A program made the position numbers and the translations under genes. Below, in pieces: positions 30,555-40,500 of a stretch of DNA of 44,183 nucleotides (positions are counted from its first letter, which is position 1; each line of letters starts with the position of its first letter). This DNA comes from a virus, in the IMG/VR virus record IMGVR_UViG_3300033153_005033, positions 1 to 44,183 of that record. One strand, 5' to 3'. The notes under the pieces are model-generated. The model was not told the origin of the DNA. It made no database searches and saw only the letters and a program-made list of their open reading frames with translations.

Positions 30555-33500
30555 TATAATTTCCTTAATAAAAAGCTAATGAAGTTGGTTACCTGAGTAC
30601 CAGCTAAGTTAGTTGAAGTGTATTGTAACTGTCCTGAGTCAGACATTGTTAACTCTACCCCTACATCAGACCCGATGAAAGTACTCTCTCCGATATGCCA
30701 ACGTTGTGTGTTGTCGTCGAAGAACCCTCTAAGAGTCAAGTGTTTACTGGTAGTAGTGTCTGCTACTAGCATAGCTAAGTTTGTAGCGGATATGGAATCA
30801 ACATCAGTGAACGTACCGTTTATTAGTGTATGGCCTTGGTATCCTATAGATACTCCAGTCAATGACACTCCAGTACTTGTGTGGATTGGGAAAGTGTCGT
30901 CTACCGTTCCGTCTACGTTCAACCTTACTAAGTTGTCAGCAGGGTCTCCGTTAAAGTCTTGGAAGTCTCCCACTACAACAAGCTTACCGTCAGGTTGTCT
31001 AGCAATATCTCTTACAATATTGTCAAAGGCCGTACCTACCGTAGTTGTGTACTCAGTGTTTTCAGTTCCGTCATTATTTAGTTTGACTACGTATCCAACA
31101 GGACTCCCCTCAAAAGCTACTAAACTTCCTGCTAGTATTATACTGTTGTCGCTTTGACCTATTATCTTGTTTATTCCTGGTCCAGCAACACCTACAGTGT
31201 TATTGAACCCTGGCTGCAATCTACCGAACTTGTCAAACTTTCTAAGCACTTGAGTTGCGTCCCAGAAAGACTCTTCTCCGGTGATTATTATGTCTCCGTT
31301 AGGTAGTACTGCTCCTTTTTTACCGTGTCTTATAGGGTCACTGTCCATAGCTCCTGGGGCACTGCCAGATACGTACCTAACTGCCCAAACACTCTGTTCG
31401 AAGTCGACGTCCAACAAACCCTGTGAAGTAATTCTAGTCATCGCTACAGGTGAGTTTTGTGGACCACCATTAATTTCTACTGACGCAGTGGTAGTTGTTA
31501 TATCTCCTACCAGTACTATCTTATTATCAGGTTGTAGAAGAATATCATAAATCAATAGCCCTCCAGAACCTCCTGTATAGGCTAATTCTGCCCAGTTTCC
31601 TACAGCCGTAGGATTAAAACTAGAGTCAATATCTCCGCTCGTCGATAATCTTAATAGTTTGGTGGAAACGTCTGAATTGAGAGCTACGTAAGTGAAGTCG
31701 CCTCCTACTAAAATATTTCCAGTAGGTTCTACTATTATGGAGTTTATGCTTATACTATCTCCAGACTGAGTGAAAGTTCCTATAGCGTTTCTAAAATCAG
31801 TGTCGTCAGTTCCGTCCACATTTATTCTAATCAATCTCTTGTTAGGCGCTACGTTATCTGGAGCAGCCAAACCGACTAAAACTTTGCCGTCTGGTTGCAT
31901 GGCTATAACACTTCCTGCAGGTACTGTAAAACCATTAGCAGTGTGGTTGGTTTGCCAAGTAGTATTAATAGTAGGTGCTAAAGCGTTAGTCCTACTCAAT
32001 ACTACGTCTGCAGAGAAGCCTTTGTCTATTGTGGAGTCAACCGCAAAATCTGGTATGTTTGTAAGTTCTGTTCGGTTGTTTTGTAAGTCTACTCTAGTTT
32101 TTGTAGGTAAGTTATTTTCCCAATTTAGATTCCCGTCGCCGTCATTGGTCATAGACTGCCCAGACAAGCCTTGAGTGGATGGTAGTAGCATTCTATAATC
32201 TGTAGTCAGTTTGGTCGCTTGAATTTCTGCTGAACCTGAAGTAGCTCCGTGTAATTTTATGTTAGTAGATTCGAAAGTATTTTTCACGTCTACCGCAAAC
32301 ACTAAAGGAGTGTTGTAAGCGTTCCACGAAAAAAGAGTTCCAGTCTCTTCCAAAAGCATACCTTCTGGGTAAGTCGGTAGTACAGTGGATTCAGTTCTTA
32401 ATATACTAGGGGTGACGTCAGAAGTTACTTCTTCAAACACTAAAAAATAGTTAGTCCCTTTTTTTATCTCTGCTGGAGTTGGGAATGAGAATGTTATTGT
32501 TTGCCATTGTCCAAACGCAACCGAGCCTGCAGGTATAACTGCGCTTGTAGCTAAAAGTCCTGTTGCTTGAGGAGTTCCAGTATTACCTTCAATTTCTGCA
32601 AATAGTTCCGCTTTGTACGTTAGGTTGTCAGGTTGGTTTAGTTGTACTCTAATTTCTTCAATTAGGCCTGTCTCATTAGCTAAGAACTTCTGCGCAAGTC
32701 TAGTGTTTAGTGCGCTAGTACCTACTACTGTGCTATCGTCTCCAGAAGTCTGCTCAGCTGTCAGTGAGATGACTTCCGTAGTAGTGGAGCTAGTTTGAGT
32801 TACTCCTTTACTAACGTTTAATCCTTGGTCTGCAGATACTACTAATCCTTGAGTACCTGTAATATCTACATCACCTTGACCTGAATCAGTAGTAATTCTT
32901 ACTGGTAAGTTGGTAACGTCTAGGTCATAAGCTTCTTGTAACGTTCCAGACTGAGCACCTGTTACTGCTGCAGATTCACTTTGTAATAAAAACTTACGTA
33001 TAGTTGTGATAACTGCTGAGGAACCTGACCTTTTAACTAAGACAGCTCCCATTTTTTTGTCTCCAGTTATAGCTGGGTACGGAGCTAAGGCTGGGTTAGC
33101 GTCAGAACTAGCTGCTGGAGTTGCTGTCAATATAGCAGTGACTCTATTGTCTGCAGAAGTGGTATCTTCCACTAACGAAAGGGAAAACCATTTATATTCA
33201 TTGTCAGAGGTTATATCTAATAGGATACCATTAAGACCGTCTGCTCCAGTACCTGCAGTAAAGTCTACCGTACCTCCAGAATAATCTATTATAAGTTCTG
33301 ATGATTGTTGAGAAAGTATAGAACCGTCTAATAGAGTTATGTCAGCTCCAGATACGTCTACTGTATCAGTACTAGACTGAGTTATTCTAATCTGCCCTAA
33401 CATTCTATTAAGCTCTGCTAAAGCTCCATCAAACTCTAGTTGTTCTTTATCTTTAAGTAAGAAGCTATTTCCTACTAGTACGTCATCTCCTACTCTCCTA

Positions 33501-35779
33501 GCAATAACTAGTATAGAAGCGTCTAAAGGTACTAAAGCAATATCAATAGCACTTACAGTAAGAACTCCTCCTGGAGCTGATCTATTAAGGTTAACGTATA
33601 ACACCTTACCGTCTGCATCTAGTCCACTAGAACTTCCTGCAGGAATACTGTTGATAGCTTCTGTTAGTCCAGCAATACTGACGTTTGCTTCAGTACTCCA
33701 ACTAAGAGTGTCTGTTCCTAAGTCCCATGACCAAGTACCACCTCTAACTAACTTAGCAGTTCTATCTTGATTAATTATAGTAGCTGCGTCAGTGTTTCCA
33801 GACCCATCGTCAGCACTACTCTCTCCAGAGGCTAGTATAATGCCGTTGTTAATGTATATTGTATTAGTCTCTCTAGTAGCTATTACGTAAGTACTGTAAC
33901 CTACTGGTAGAGTTCCAGGAGCGAATGTATCTAAATACACTACGCTAGTTCCTGTTGCTGTAGTGTCTCCGTCTAAAGTAATAGTCTTGTTAACGTCGTC
34001 AATTGCTACTATAGCAGCTGATTCGTTACTAGAGGTAATCAACACTGTATTACCTATCTTTGCGCCAGATAAATCTGGAGAGCCGCTTAAAGTTATTGCT
34101 GTTCCAGCTACTCCAAAGTTAGTTGTAGTGAGGCTTAGCTGCCCGTTAGCGACGTCAGAGTCTGCGCTAAGGTCGTAGTCCAGAAAACACGCAAGGGTGC
34201 CTCCATCCTGCAGTACGGCTGTGCTAGCAGGTAGTGTGGATTTATATAAGCTGTGAGGATTTACTATTGCGTAAGGGTCTTCCCAAACTAGTAAACCTTC
34301 TATTAATGCTGTACCTCCTGTCAAAGTAGCGCCACTTACCGTAGCTCCTATAGTACCTTGATCAGTGTAAGATATAGTGTACGAGTTGGCAGCAGTTCCA
34401 CTATCTACAGAAGTGATAGTTACTAATGTTCCTACTGCTTCTGCTGTTACTATTCCTACCAATAACGGGTCTGTACTAGAGTTGATAGCTTGTGCCAAAG
34501 CTGTCGCTGTTATAGTATCGCTACCTGAAGCAGTAAAATCAGTCCCTTCAATAAAGTCTACAGTACGTACTTCAAAAGTGTCAGTACTAAGGTCAGCAAA
34601 AGAAGTGATAGTGAATGATCCAAATGCTTTGGACGCAGGTTCTACAGTGGTAGTACCTCCTCCAGCTAGAGTCAAATCAAACTTTGTGTTTGCTGTGTCT
34701 TGAGAAGCTCCTGTTTTTGAGATTACTTGTCTCATGTCAGTTATTGCTGAATCGTGAGTTAGTCCGTCAGTACTCTTCCAAACGAATTTGGCTACTGGGA
34801 AAAATCTCTGTCCTAGAGGACTTCCATTAACAGTGTCTGTTGTGTATACGTCTCTCTTAATCAATTGGTAAGAGTTGCTCAAATTTAACACTGGGTCAAC
34901 TTGGCCATATTCTTTGTCTAGTTTGATTATATCTTGGTCGGTAGTATTTGACGGGTCGTTCTGTAGGAATACGATGTGGTATTCGTTCCCAACATTGTCT
35001 ATAAGCTTTCCGCCAGCAAAATCATCTTGATGTGTGTTTGATTTTGGTAGAGGGTTTTGTGCTCCTGTAGAACTGTTCAATACAACTACGTCTAAATCTC
35101 TACCGTCAATCTGCTCTGAACCTACTATAGAATTAATAGCTAGTACTGATCCAGGAGACCCAGCTCCTGCGACGTTCACTGTTATCTTGTTTGTCAAGTT
35201 TCTATCAGTATTGTCATGACTCTTATAAGGAGTTTGACTCTCTACTTGTAAACTCTCCTCAACTATATTGATAGTGTACGATAGTCTTAGTTTCTGGGCC
35301 GTAGCTTCGCTTAAGTTGGCGCTCTTTAGAAACTTGTCCTCTAAATTAGTTACAACTTCCTCACGAGCTTCGACAACTACTCTGAAAGTATCACTAGGTA
35401 CTGATCCTGGCAAGGTTATCTTTTTTCCTGGGTACCCTACGTCAGTAGTTTGTAAGTCTGTGATGGTAGTTCCGCTAGGGTATATGCCCAAAGCTAGTTC
35501 TGTACCTGACACTAAAGCGTCTGTAGAAGACCTCAAGAAATAAGGAAGTCCGTCGTACCAAGCTTCTCCAGGCCTGATTACAAAGCTTAGGTTATCCAGT
35601 CTCTCTACTTTCCAAGCCTCGCCAACGGCAACGTCTCCTAGCTGATTTTTAATCAAAGCCCTAGAAAATTCCATCAACTCCAACTCTAAGTCAGTTGCTT
35701 CTGACGCAAGTAGAAAAGTACCTTCAATAAATCGTGAACGTAAGTATCGCTCACTTCTGAATGTGTTGAACTTTAAAAT
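30554..35779 (-). CDS. Giant tail/receptor-binding protein with delta-60 beta-propeller, probable AUU start
   Basis: Conventional starts are TTG 35683 and ATG 35674, but the open frame upstream reads KFNTFRSERYLRSRFIEGTF, clearly protein-like. GGAGGG at 35793-35788 lies 8 nt before an ATT at 35779, and no ATG, GTG or TTG exists between it and the in-frame stop at 35803-35801. With this start the protein has 1741 aa. The N-terminal 330 residues look baseplate-attaching. The middle has beta domains including a jelly-roll (QKFLANETGLIEEIRVQLNQ). The C-terminal part (+ strand about 30790-31930) has six or seven delta-60 repeats (QPDGKxxVGGDF ... LxRLNxDGTxDxxF), a beta-propeller likely to bind the host surface. 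Confidence 0.78.
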   Translation of the reverse strand: MLKFNTFRSERYLRSRFIEGTFLLASEATDLELELMEFSRALIKNQLGDVAVGEAWKVERLDNLSFVIRPGEAWYDGLPYFLRSSTDALVSGTELALGIYPSGTTITDLQTTDVGYPGKKITLPGSVPSDTFRVVVEAREEVVTNLEDKFLKSANLSEATAQKLRLSYTINIVEESLQVESQTPYKSHDNTDRNLTNKITVNVAGAGSPGSVLAINSIVGSEQIDGRDLDVVVLNSSTGAQNPLPKSNTHQDDFAGGKLIDNVGNEYHIVFLQNDPSNTTDQDIIKLDKEYGQVDPVLNLSNSYQLIKRDVYTTDTVNGSPLGQRFFPVAKFVWKSTDGLTHDSAITDMRQVISKTGASQDTANTKFDLTLAGGGTTTVEPASKAFGSFTITSFADLSTDTFEVRTVDFIEGTDFTASGSDTITATALAQAINSSTDPLLVGIVTAEAVGTLVTITSVDSGTAANSYTISYTDQGTIGATVSGATLTGGTALIEGLLVWEDPYAIVNPHSLYKSTLPASTAVLQDGGTLACFLDYDLSADSDVANGQLSLTTTNFGVAGTAITLSGSPDLSGAKIGNTVLITSSNESAAIVAIDDVNKTITLDGDTTATGTSVVYLDTFAPGTLPVGYSTYVIATRETNTIYINNGIILASGESSADDGSGNTDAATIINQDRTAKLVRGGTWSWDLGTDTLSWSTEANVSIAGLTEAINSIPAGSSSGLDADGKVLYVNLNRSAPGGVLTVSAIDIALVPLDASILVIARRVGDDVLVGNSFLLKDKEQLEFDGALAELNRMLGQIRITQSSTDTVDVSGADITLLDGSILSQQSSELIIDYSGGTVDFTAGTGADGLNGILLDITSDNEYKWFSLSLVEDTTSADNRVTAILTATPAASSDANPALAPYPAITGDKKMGAVLVKRSGSSAVITTIRKFLLQSESAAVTGAQSGTLQEAYDLDVTNLPVRITTDSGQGDVDITGTQGLVVSADQGLNVSKGVTQTSSTTTEVISLTAEQTSGDDSTVVGTSALNTRLAQKFLANETGLIEEIRVQLNQPDNLTYKAELFAEIEGNTGTPQATGLLATSAVIPAGSVAFGQWQTITFSFPTPAEIKKGTNYFLVFEEVTSDVTPSILRTESTVLPTYPEGMLLEETGTLFSWNAYNTPLVFAVDVKNTFESTNIKLHGATSGSAEIQATKLTTDYRMLLPSTQGLSGQSMTNDGDGNLNWENNLPTKTRVDLQNNRTELTNIPDFAVDSTIDKGFSADVVLSRTNALAPTINTTWQTNHTANGFTVPAGSVIAMQPDGKVLVGLAAPDNVAPNKRLIRINVDGTDDTDFRNAIGTFTQSGDSISINSIIVEPTGNILVGGDFTYVALNSDVSTKLLRLSTSGDIDSSFNPTAVGNWAELAYTGGSGGLLIYDILLQPDNKIVLVGDITTTTASVEINGGPQNSPVAMTRITSQGLLDVDFEQSVWAVRYVSGSAPGAMDSDPIRHGKKGAVLPNGDIIITGEESFWDATQVLRKFDKFGRLQPGFNNTVGVAGPGINKIIGQSDNSIILAGSLVAFEGSPVGYVVKLNNDGTENTEYTTTVGTAFDNIVRDIARQPDGKLVVVGDFQDFNGDPADNLVRLNVDGTVDDTFPIHTSTGVSLTGVSIGYQGHTLINGTFTDVDSISATNLAMLVADTTTSKHLTLRGFFDDNTQRWHIGESTFIGSDVGVELTMSDSGQLQYTSTNLAGTQVTNFISFLLRKL

Positions 35780-35787
35780 TGTAATAT

Positions 35788-35793
35788 CCCTCC
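35788..35793 (-). promoter_or_regulatory. Shine-Dalgarno that decides the start of the giant tail gene
   Basis: Reverse-strand GGAGGG, perfectly complementary to 16S rRNA, positioned 8 nt before ATT 35779 and more than 100 nt before the first ATG/TTG. It has no other gene to serve. Confidence 0.65.
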
Positions 35794-35817
35794 GTACTAT
35801 TTATTAAGTAGGTGTGA

Positions 35818-37578
35818 TTAAGTTATTGTAAAAAGAAATCCTGCTTTTGTTCCAAATGGAATGTAAGAAGGTAGTAGTGTGTGTAATACCACGAACCTAT
35901 CTTTATTCAATGGAGACAATACTATCATACTGCCTTCAGTAGTCTTATTAATAACAGCTCCCTTAACAGTTACGCTATTAGAAGTGTTACTAACTATCTC
36001 AAATATATCATTAATCTCTTCTTCATTAGGTAATAAGAAGTTACCAACTAGTCCATTATCTACACCGTAGTCTACGCTATTGTCTACTATGGTAGTAGTA
36101 CCGTTAGCTATAGTAATAGTTTCTGATGTTCCTATGATCATAGCTACGTTAGGTAACGTCACTACGAACTCCCTAAAAGTAAAGAACCCAGGAATAACTA
36201 TTCCAGGTAAGCTTCTAGCAAACCTTCCACCAGAAACAACTGTAGGATCTGTTTGAGTTACTCTAGTGTTAGTAGAACCTAAGGCAGGAGCAAACAATCT
36301 TAATGCTTCTAGGTTAGGTAGGAAGTCTGCTATAGCTCCAGAGTAATCTCCAGTACCGTCAGTAATATCCCAAGTAGTTATCTTACGGATGAATACTCCA
36401 ATACCTTCCTTACTACCTTTAAGCTTCCAACAGGGGATCATATCTTTTGCTATTCTTCGTAGAGTATCTACTCCTATAGAAGATCCTATAGTAGGTAGCC
36501 CTGTCTGGTCAGCCAATGCTGGTAGTGCATTAGCGTGTACGTTATAAGTATCTTGCAATTTAAAGGAGTCTACGATGGCGTGGTTCTCTTGCATCTGAGA
36601 TCCGAACACTGACATTAAGTCTTTTATGTCTTCAGTAGTGTCTAAGTCTTTTACTACTCCTGGCCAATAGTTGTACAACAGTGTGCCAAAGTCTCTATCC
36701 TTAACGCTGATTGCTGATGTTTGTGTGGAATCAATAGAGTCTATGTTTGAGAATTCTGCTTGTGCTACATTCGATCCTTCAGGTTGGTTGAAAGCTGTGT
36801 AGTAATAGTATTTGTTGTCTATTAATCCTGAGCCGATTCTAGCTACTGCCTCTAAATCTGTGTTAAAAGAATCTACATAAGGTAGTGGTAAAGTGTTTCC
36901 AGCAAAGCTGTTTAGTATTGAAGTTCCCACCCCACTAGTGTAAGGAGTAGTTACGTCGAAGAAGTATACTGTGTCTACTGTGTTAGACTTTATTACTCTC
37001 TTTACTCCAGCCCCATCTACGTGAATAAGGTTGGCTAGCTCGTCCACTACAAATTCAACTAATACTAACTGTCCGTTGGTTATTGTTACTAAATCTTTAA
37101 CATAACCTACTCCAACTTCCGTCCTTACGTCGAAGGCAAAGCTTTTTAAACTGTGCGCTTCTTTAGGAAAGTCTGCCAATATTACGTAAGGTCCTATTGG
37201 GGAGGTGTCAGTAGTATCTAGGGTAAGTTCAGTGTTAGTATTGTCTAATATTCTGTAAACCTTACTATCACAATCTCTCACCAATCTTCCAATAAGCTTC
37301 GGGGCTGTTGGAAAGTTAGCAGAACTGTCAGTTAGGTTTCCTTCTGATGATGAAGTACTAGTACCTTGGATGACAGAGGCTCTATAAATTTCTATAGGCC
37401 TATTGTCAGTACTGCTGTTAGGGTACGTAGTATTTTCAAGCTCGGAAGGATAGTGTGATCCAGTCCTAGCTATTACCAGTTCGTCAGTAGAAGTGTTGAA
37501 TGCTTCTGGTTGATCCCAGTTCAAATTTATTTCGTTTGGAAGTCCTGGCAACGCTAAAAAATTTCTAGTCAATGTCAT
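35818..37578 (-). CDS. Baseplate protein with gpI-like domain, 586 aa
   Basis: The segment LPALADQTGLPTIGSSIGVD, followed by TLRRIAKDMIPCWKLKGSKE (about 350-390), resembles the P2 gpI/tail protein I core (LA.Q..., RR.I...I...KGT...I). N-terminal and C-terminal beta domains extend it well beyond the roughly 180-200 aa of gpI. Position immediately after the J gene, with the TAATG overlap, agrees with the usual W-J-I order of contractile tail baseplates. It would join the wedge to fibres. Confidence 0.75.
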   Translation of the reverse strand: MTLTRNFLALPGLPNEINLNWDQPEAFNTSTDELVIARTGSHYPSELENTTYPNSSTDNRPIEIYRASVIQGTSTSSSEGNLTDSSANFPTAPKLIGRLVRDCDSKVYRILDNTNTELTLDTTDTSPIGPYVILADFPKEAHSLKSFAFDVRTEVGVGYVKDLVTITNGQLVLVEFVVDELANLIHVDGAGVKRVIKSNTVDTVYFFDVTTPYTSGVGTSILNSFAGNTLPLPYVDSFNTDLEAVARIGSGLIDNKYYYYTAFNQPEGSNVAQAEFSNIDSIDSTQTSAISVKDRDFGTLLYNYWPGVVKDLDTTEDIKDLMSVFGSQMQENHAIVDSFKLQDTYNVHANALPALADQTGLPTIGSSIGVDTLRRIAKDMIPCWKLKGSKEGIGVFIRKITTWDITDGTGDYSGAIADFLPNLEALRLFAPALGSTNTRVTQTDPTVVSGGRFARSLPGIVIPGFFTFREFVVTLPNVAMIIGTSETITIANGTTTIVDNSVDYGVDNGLVGNFLLPNEEEINDIFEIVSNTSNSVTVKGAVINKTTEGSMIVLSPLNKDRFVVLHTLLPSYIPFGTKAGFLFTIT

Positions 37579-40500
37579 TAAGAAATACCGCCGAATATAT
37601 TGGTGATAATATCCTCTGCTGTGATTTGAGGAATTTCATTAAGTCTTACGTTTATTATGTCGTCAGAGTATCTAGCAGTCCTGAAGATAAAAGTATCTAC
37701 TGAGCTGTTAGGAACTCCGCCTACAGTACCCTTACCGTAAGCGTTAACGTCAGTAGCAAATACTATAGTACCGTTAGATATACCTAATACCAAAGACACT
37801 TCATTGTTGTCGTCGTAGTACCTAGAACTAATAGTACTACCTTCTCCCAATTGTGGAGTAAGATTACTGTCTATTGTTATTGACTGCGGTCCTTCCACAG
37901 AGAATATGGCGTCGGCTGTACCGAAAAGCGTCCAATTCGAAACTCCGTCAAAAGTTGTCATAGCGCCGTCTACGTAAGTTGGTGTAGTGTCGTCATAAGT
38001 TATGTGCACGTTGTCCTTAGCATAACAAGATGCGTCAGCACTTACTGCTACTATTTCGCTAGGTACTACTAAAGTAGTACTAGCTATAGTTAGTAGTTTT
38101 AGTACGTTGTCTACTGTTAAGATCTTAAAATGAGTGTCGGTAGAATCTCTAAAAAAGTTGTTGGTTGACACTCCTGATAAATCTGGGGAACCTGCGTAAG
38201 ATATTTGACCTGACGCTGAATCTATAGCAGTGTACGAATACCCTACCAAACTTGCGTTAGAGTATACCACTGCCTCAGTTTCTTGAGAAGTTTGGTACCC
38301 TGCATCACCACTCAAGACTAAATGGTATTGAATACCGCTTGATAGAGTTGGAGGAGTAGTAAAAGTGAACAACACTTTCTCAGACTCTTCGCTAACGTCA
38401 GTTACTGCTAAAGATTTTGAAATGGCTATTAAGTTTGTCACATCTGGAAGTCCTGTACCATCGTCTGCAACTATCCTAGCTACTAAGTTACCTACTGCGT
38501 TACCCTCTCTCTTTAGGTCTAAGCTTACTGTAGTGTATACTTCAGTGTCTTCTACTTTAAACCCTTGTGCAAATTGAGAGTCATCTCCAGCGCCTTTAAG
38601 CACCGAAGTACTAGTAGCTCCTGTTGCTGAGTATTGAGCTGAGGAATTTACCCTACCGTCTATCGCAGTTATATTGAAAACTTGTCCTAAGGAGTCAATA
38701 AGTAGATCAGAACTAGTTACTCCTCTTAAGTCTGGGTTGCCGTTAAGTAGTATGTTCTTGGTAGCAGCGTTAAAAGATACTAAGTCTGCAGCCACTCCCA
38801 AACTACCTAAGTTGTTTTGTACTGCACTAATTTCAAAGGGATCTCCAATAGTGCCTATCTGTGATAGTTGGCTACCTATTGAGAATATTGTGTTGGCGCT
38901 GTTGTACTGTATAGCAAAAGTAGTCCCATTGAATAGTACTTCGCTTCCCAACAACCTTGTAACAATCTTATAGTCCCCAGTAGCTACTGTAGAAATGCCT
39001 GCATCACTAACAGCAGTAATACCTACAGTTATAGTGTTACTAGTATTTGACACAATATCCCAGATGTTGTTAGAGGAGTCTACTAACAAGAAGTCTCCAG
39101 TAGCATACTGACCATCAATAAATACTTTTGAATTGTCTAGCAATACTCTAGTAGATATAGAAGCTGCAGTACTTCTTAGTACCGATAGATCTAAGTTATT
39201 GTCTGTGATACTATTTACAGATAAGTTAGAAGCTGTAGCTAAAGTCTTCTTATAACATTTGAAAGAGTCGTAAGAAGTGTCGCCTTTAAGTACGTTACCG
39301 TGCTCAGAATTACCGTTTAAGGTAGTGCTTATTACTAAGTCTCTAACAGCGTATAAATAGTTCCCTAAGTTACTAGCGCCTTGAATAGTTATAGGTCTTT
39401 GATGAGTAGTTCCTTGAGTAGGTGTTGAGAAAGTAAAACTACTATCTCCATCTCTAGTATCGTCAGTTACTCCACTAACAACGTTAGTTACTGTGACTTT
39501 ATCTATACCGTCAGAAGCTGCTAAAAAGCTTACTCCTTGTTGAACTATTGATATAATGAATCCTGATGTTGCTGGGCTAGCGTCTTCTAAAAAGGAGTTA
39601 AATCCAGTGACAGCTATTACATCTGATCCAGGAGTATTAGCTGCTGAGAACGTTGGCTCAGCGTCTATTACTAGTTGTGTAGCTGCTGCTACGTCACTTG
39701 CTGATAAGTTGTTCGCTGCTAGTACAATCTCTACAGGAGTTCTATCAGCTATGTTTAACGGTGGTGTTGGAGTTCCTCCAGCAACGTTGTAATAAAATGC
39801 TACTGAACCTGCAGTCTCATGCAATAAGAAATACTTTCCGTTGAGAGTATTAGAATTAGTTGTAGTTATGGAAGTTATTTCAGACAGGTTGAAAGAAGCT
39901 ATAGCTGAGGCTGAATTGTCAGCTACTTCTATTGCTGTAGCTATACCTGAAATACTAACTTCTACGCCTCCTGATGACTCTGTTGGGCTAGGGTCTACAG
40001 AACTTCCAGTGTTGTACCAAATATGGTAAGTACCTTTGTTGTGAGGGCTATTAAGTAGCCAATACTTTCCTCCAAGACTATCACTATTAGCTCCTTGTAC
40101 AGAAGTTTCTAGAGTAAATCCTGTTGCTACAATTCCGTCAGAAATATCTGTACGTGTTCCGTCAGTGGCGTCCGTAGCTGTTACTAAGTCTCCTACCAAT
40201 ACTGTAGTGTATCCTGCTGAGGCTAGTACTGCTTCTGTCGCAGTTGCTACTGCTTCTGCAGTGTCGTTAGAGCTTATGGACACTTCCTGTAGAGTGTTGC
40301 CTCCAGCTGAAGGTGCGGAAGACCCAGTGTCAACGTTGTACCAGACTCTGTTGATTCCTGTGTTACTGTCTATATCAAAGTAAGTACCTGATAAGAAGTC
40401 AGGAGTTACCCCTTCTTGGGTAGTAGATATTGCGAACCCTGTACCTGTGGAACCGTCTATAGCATTTGTTAGGTTTGCTTTTGTGTTGTTAGTTATAGTT

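Noticed and set aside
30127-35543. Long forward-strand open frames opposite the tail genes
   Set aside because: They mirror the codon bias of the reverse-strand tail genes, lack ribosome binding sites and have low-complexity Ser/Thr/Val-rich content typical of antisense shadows.
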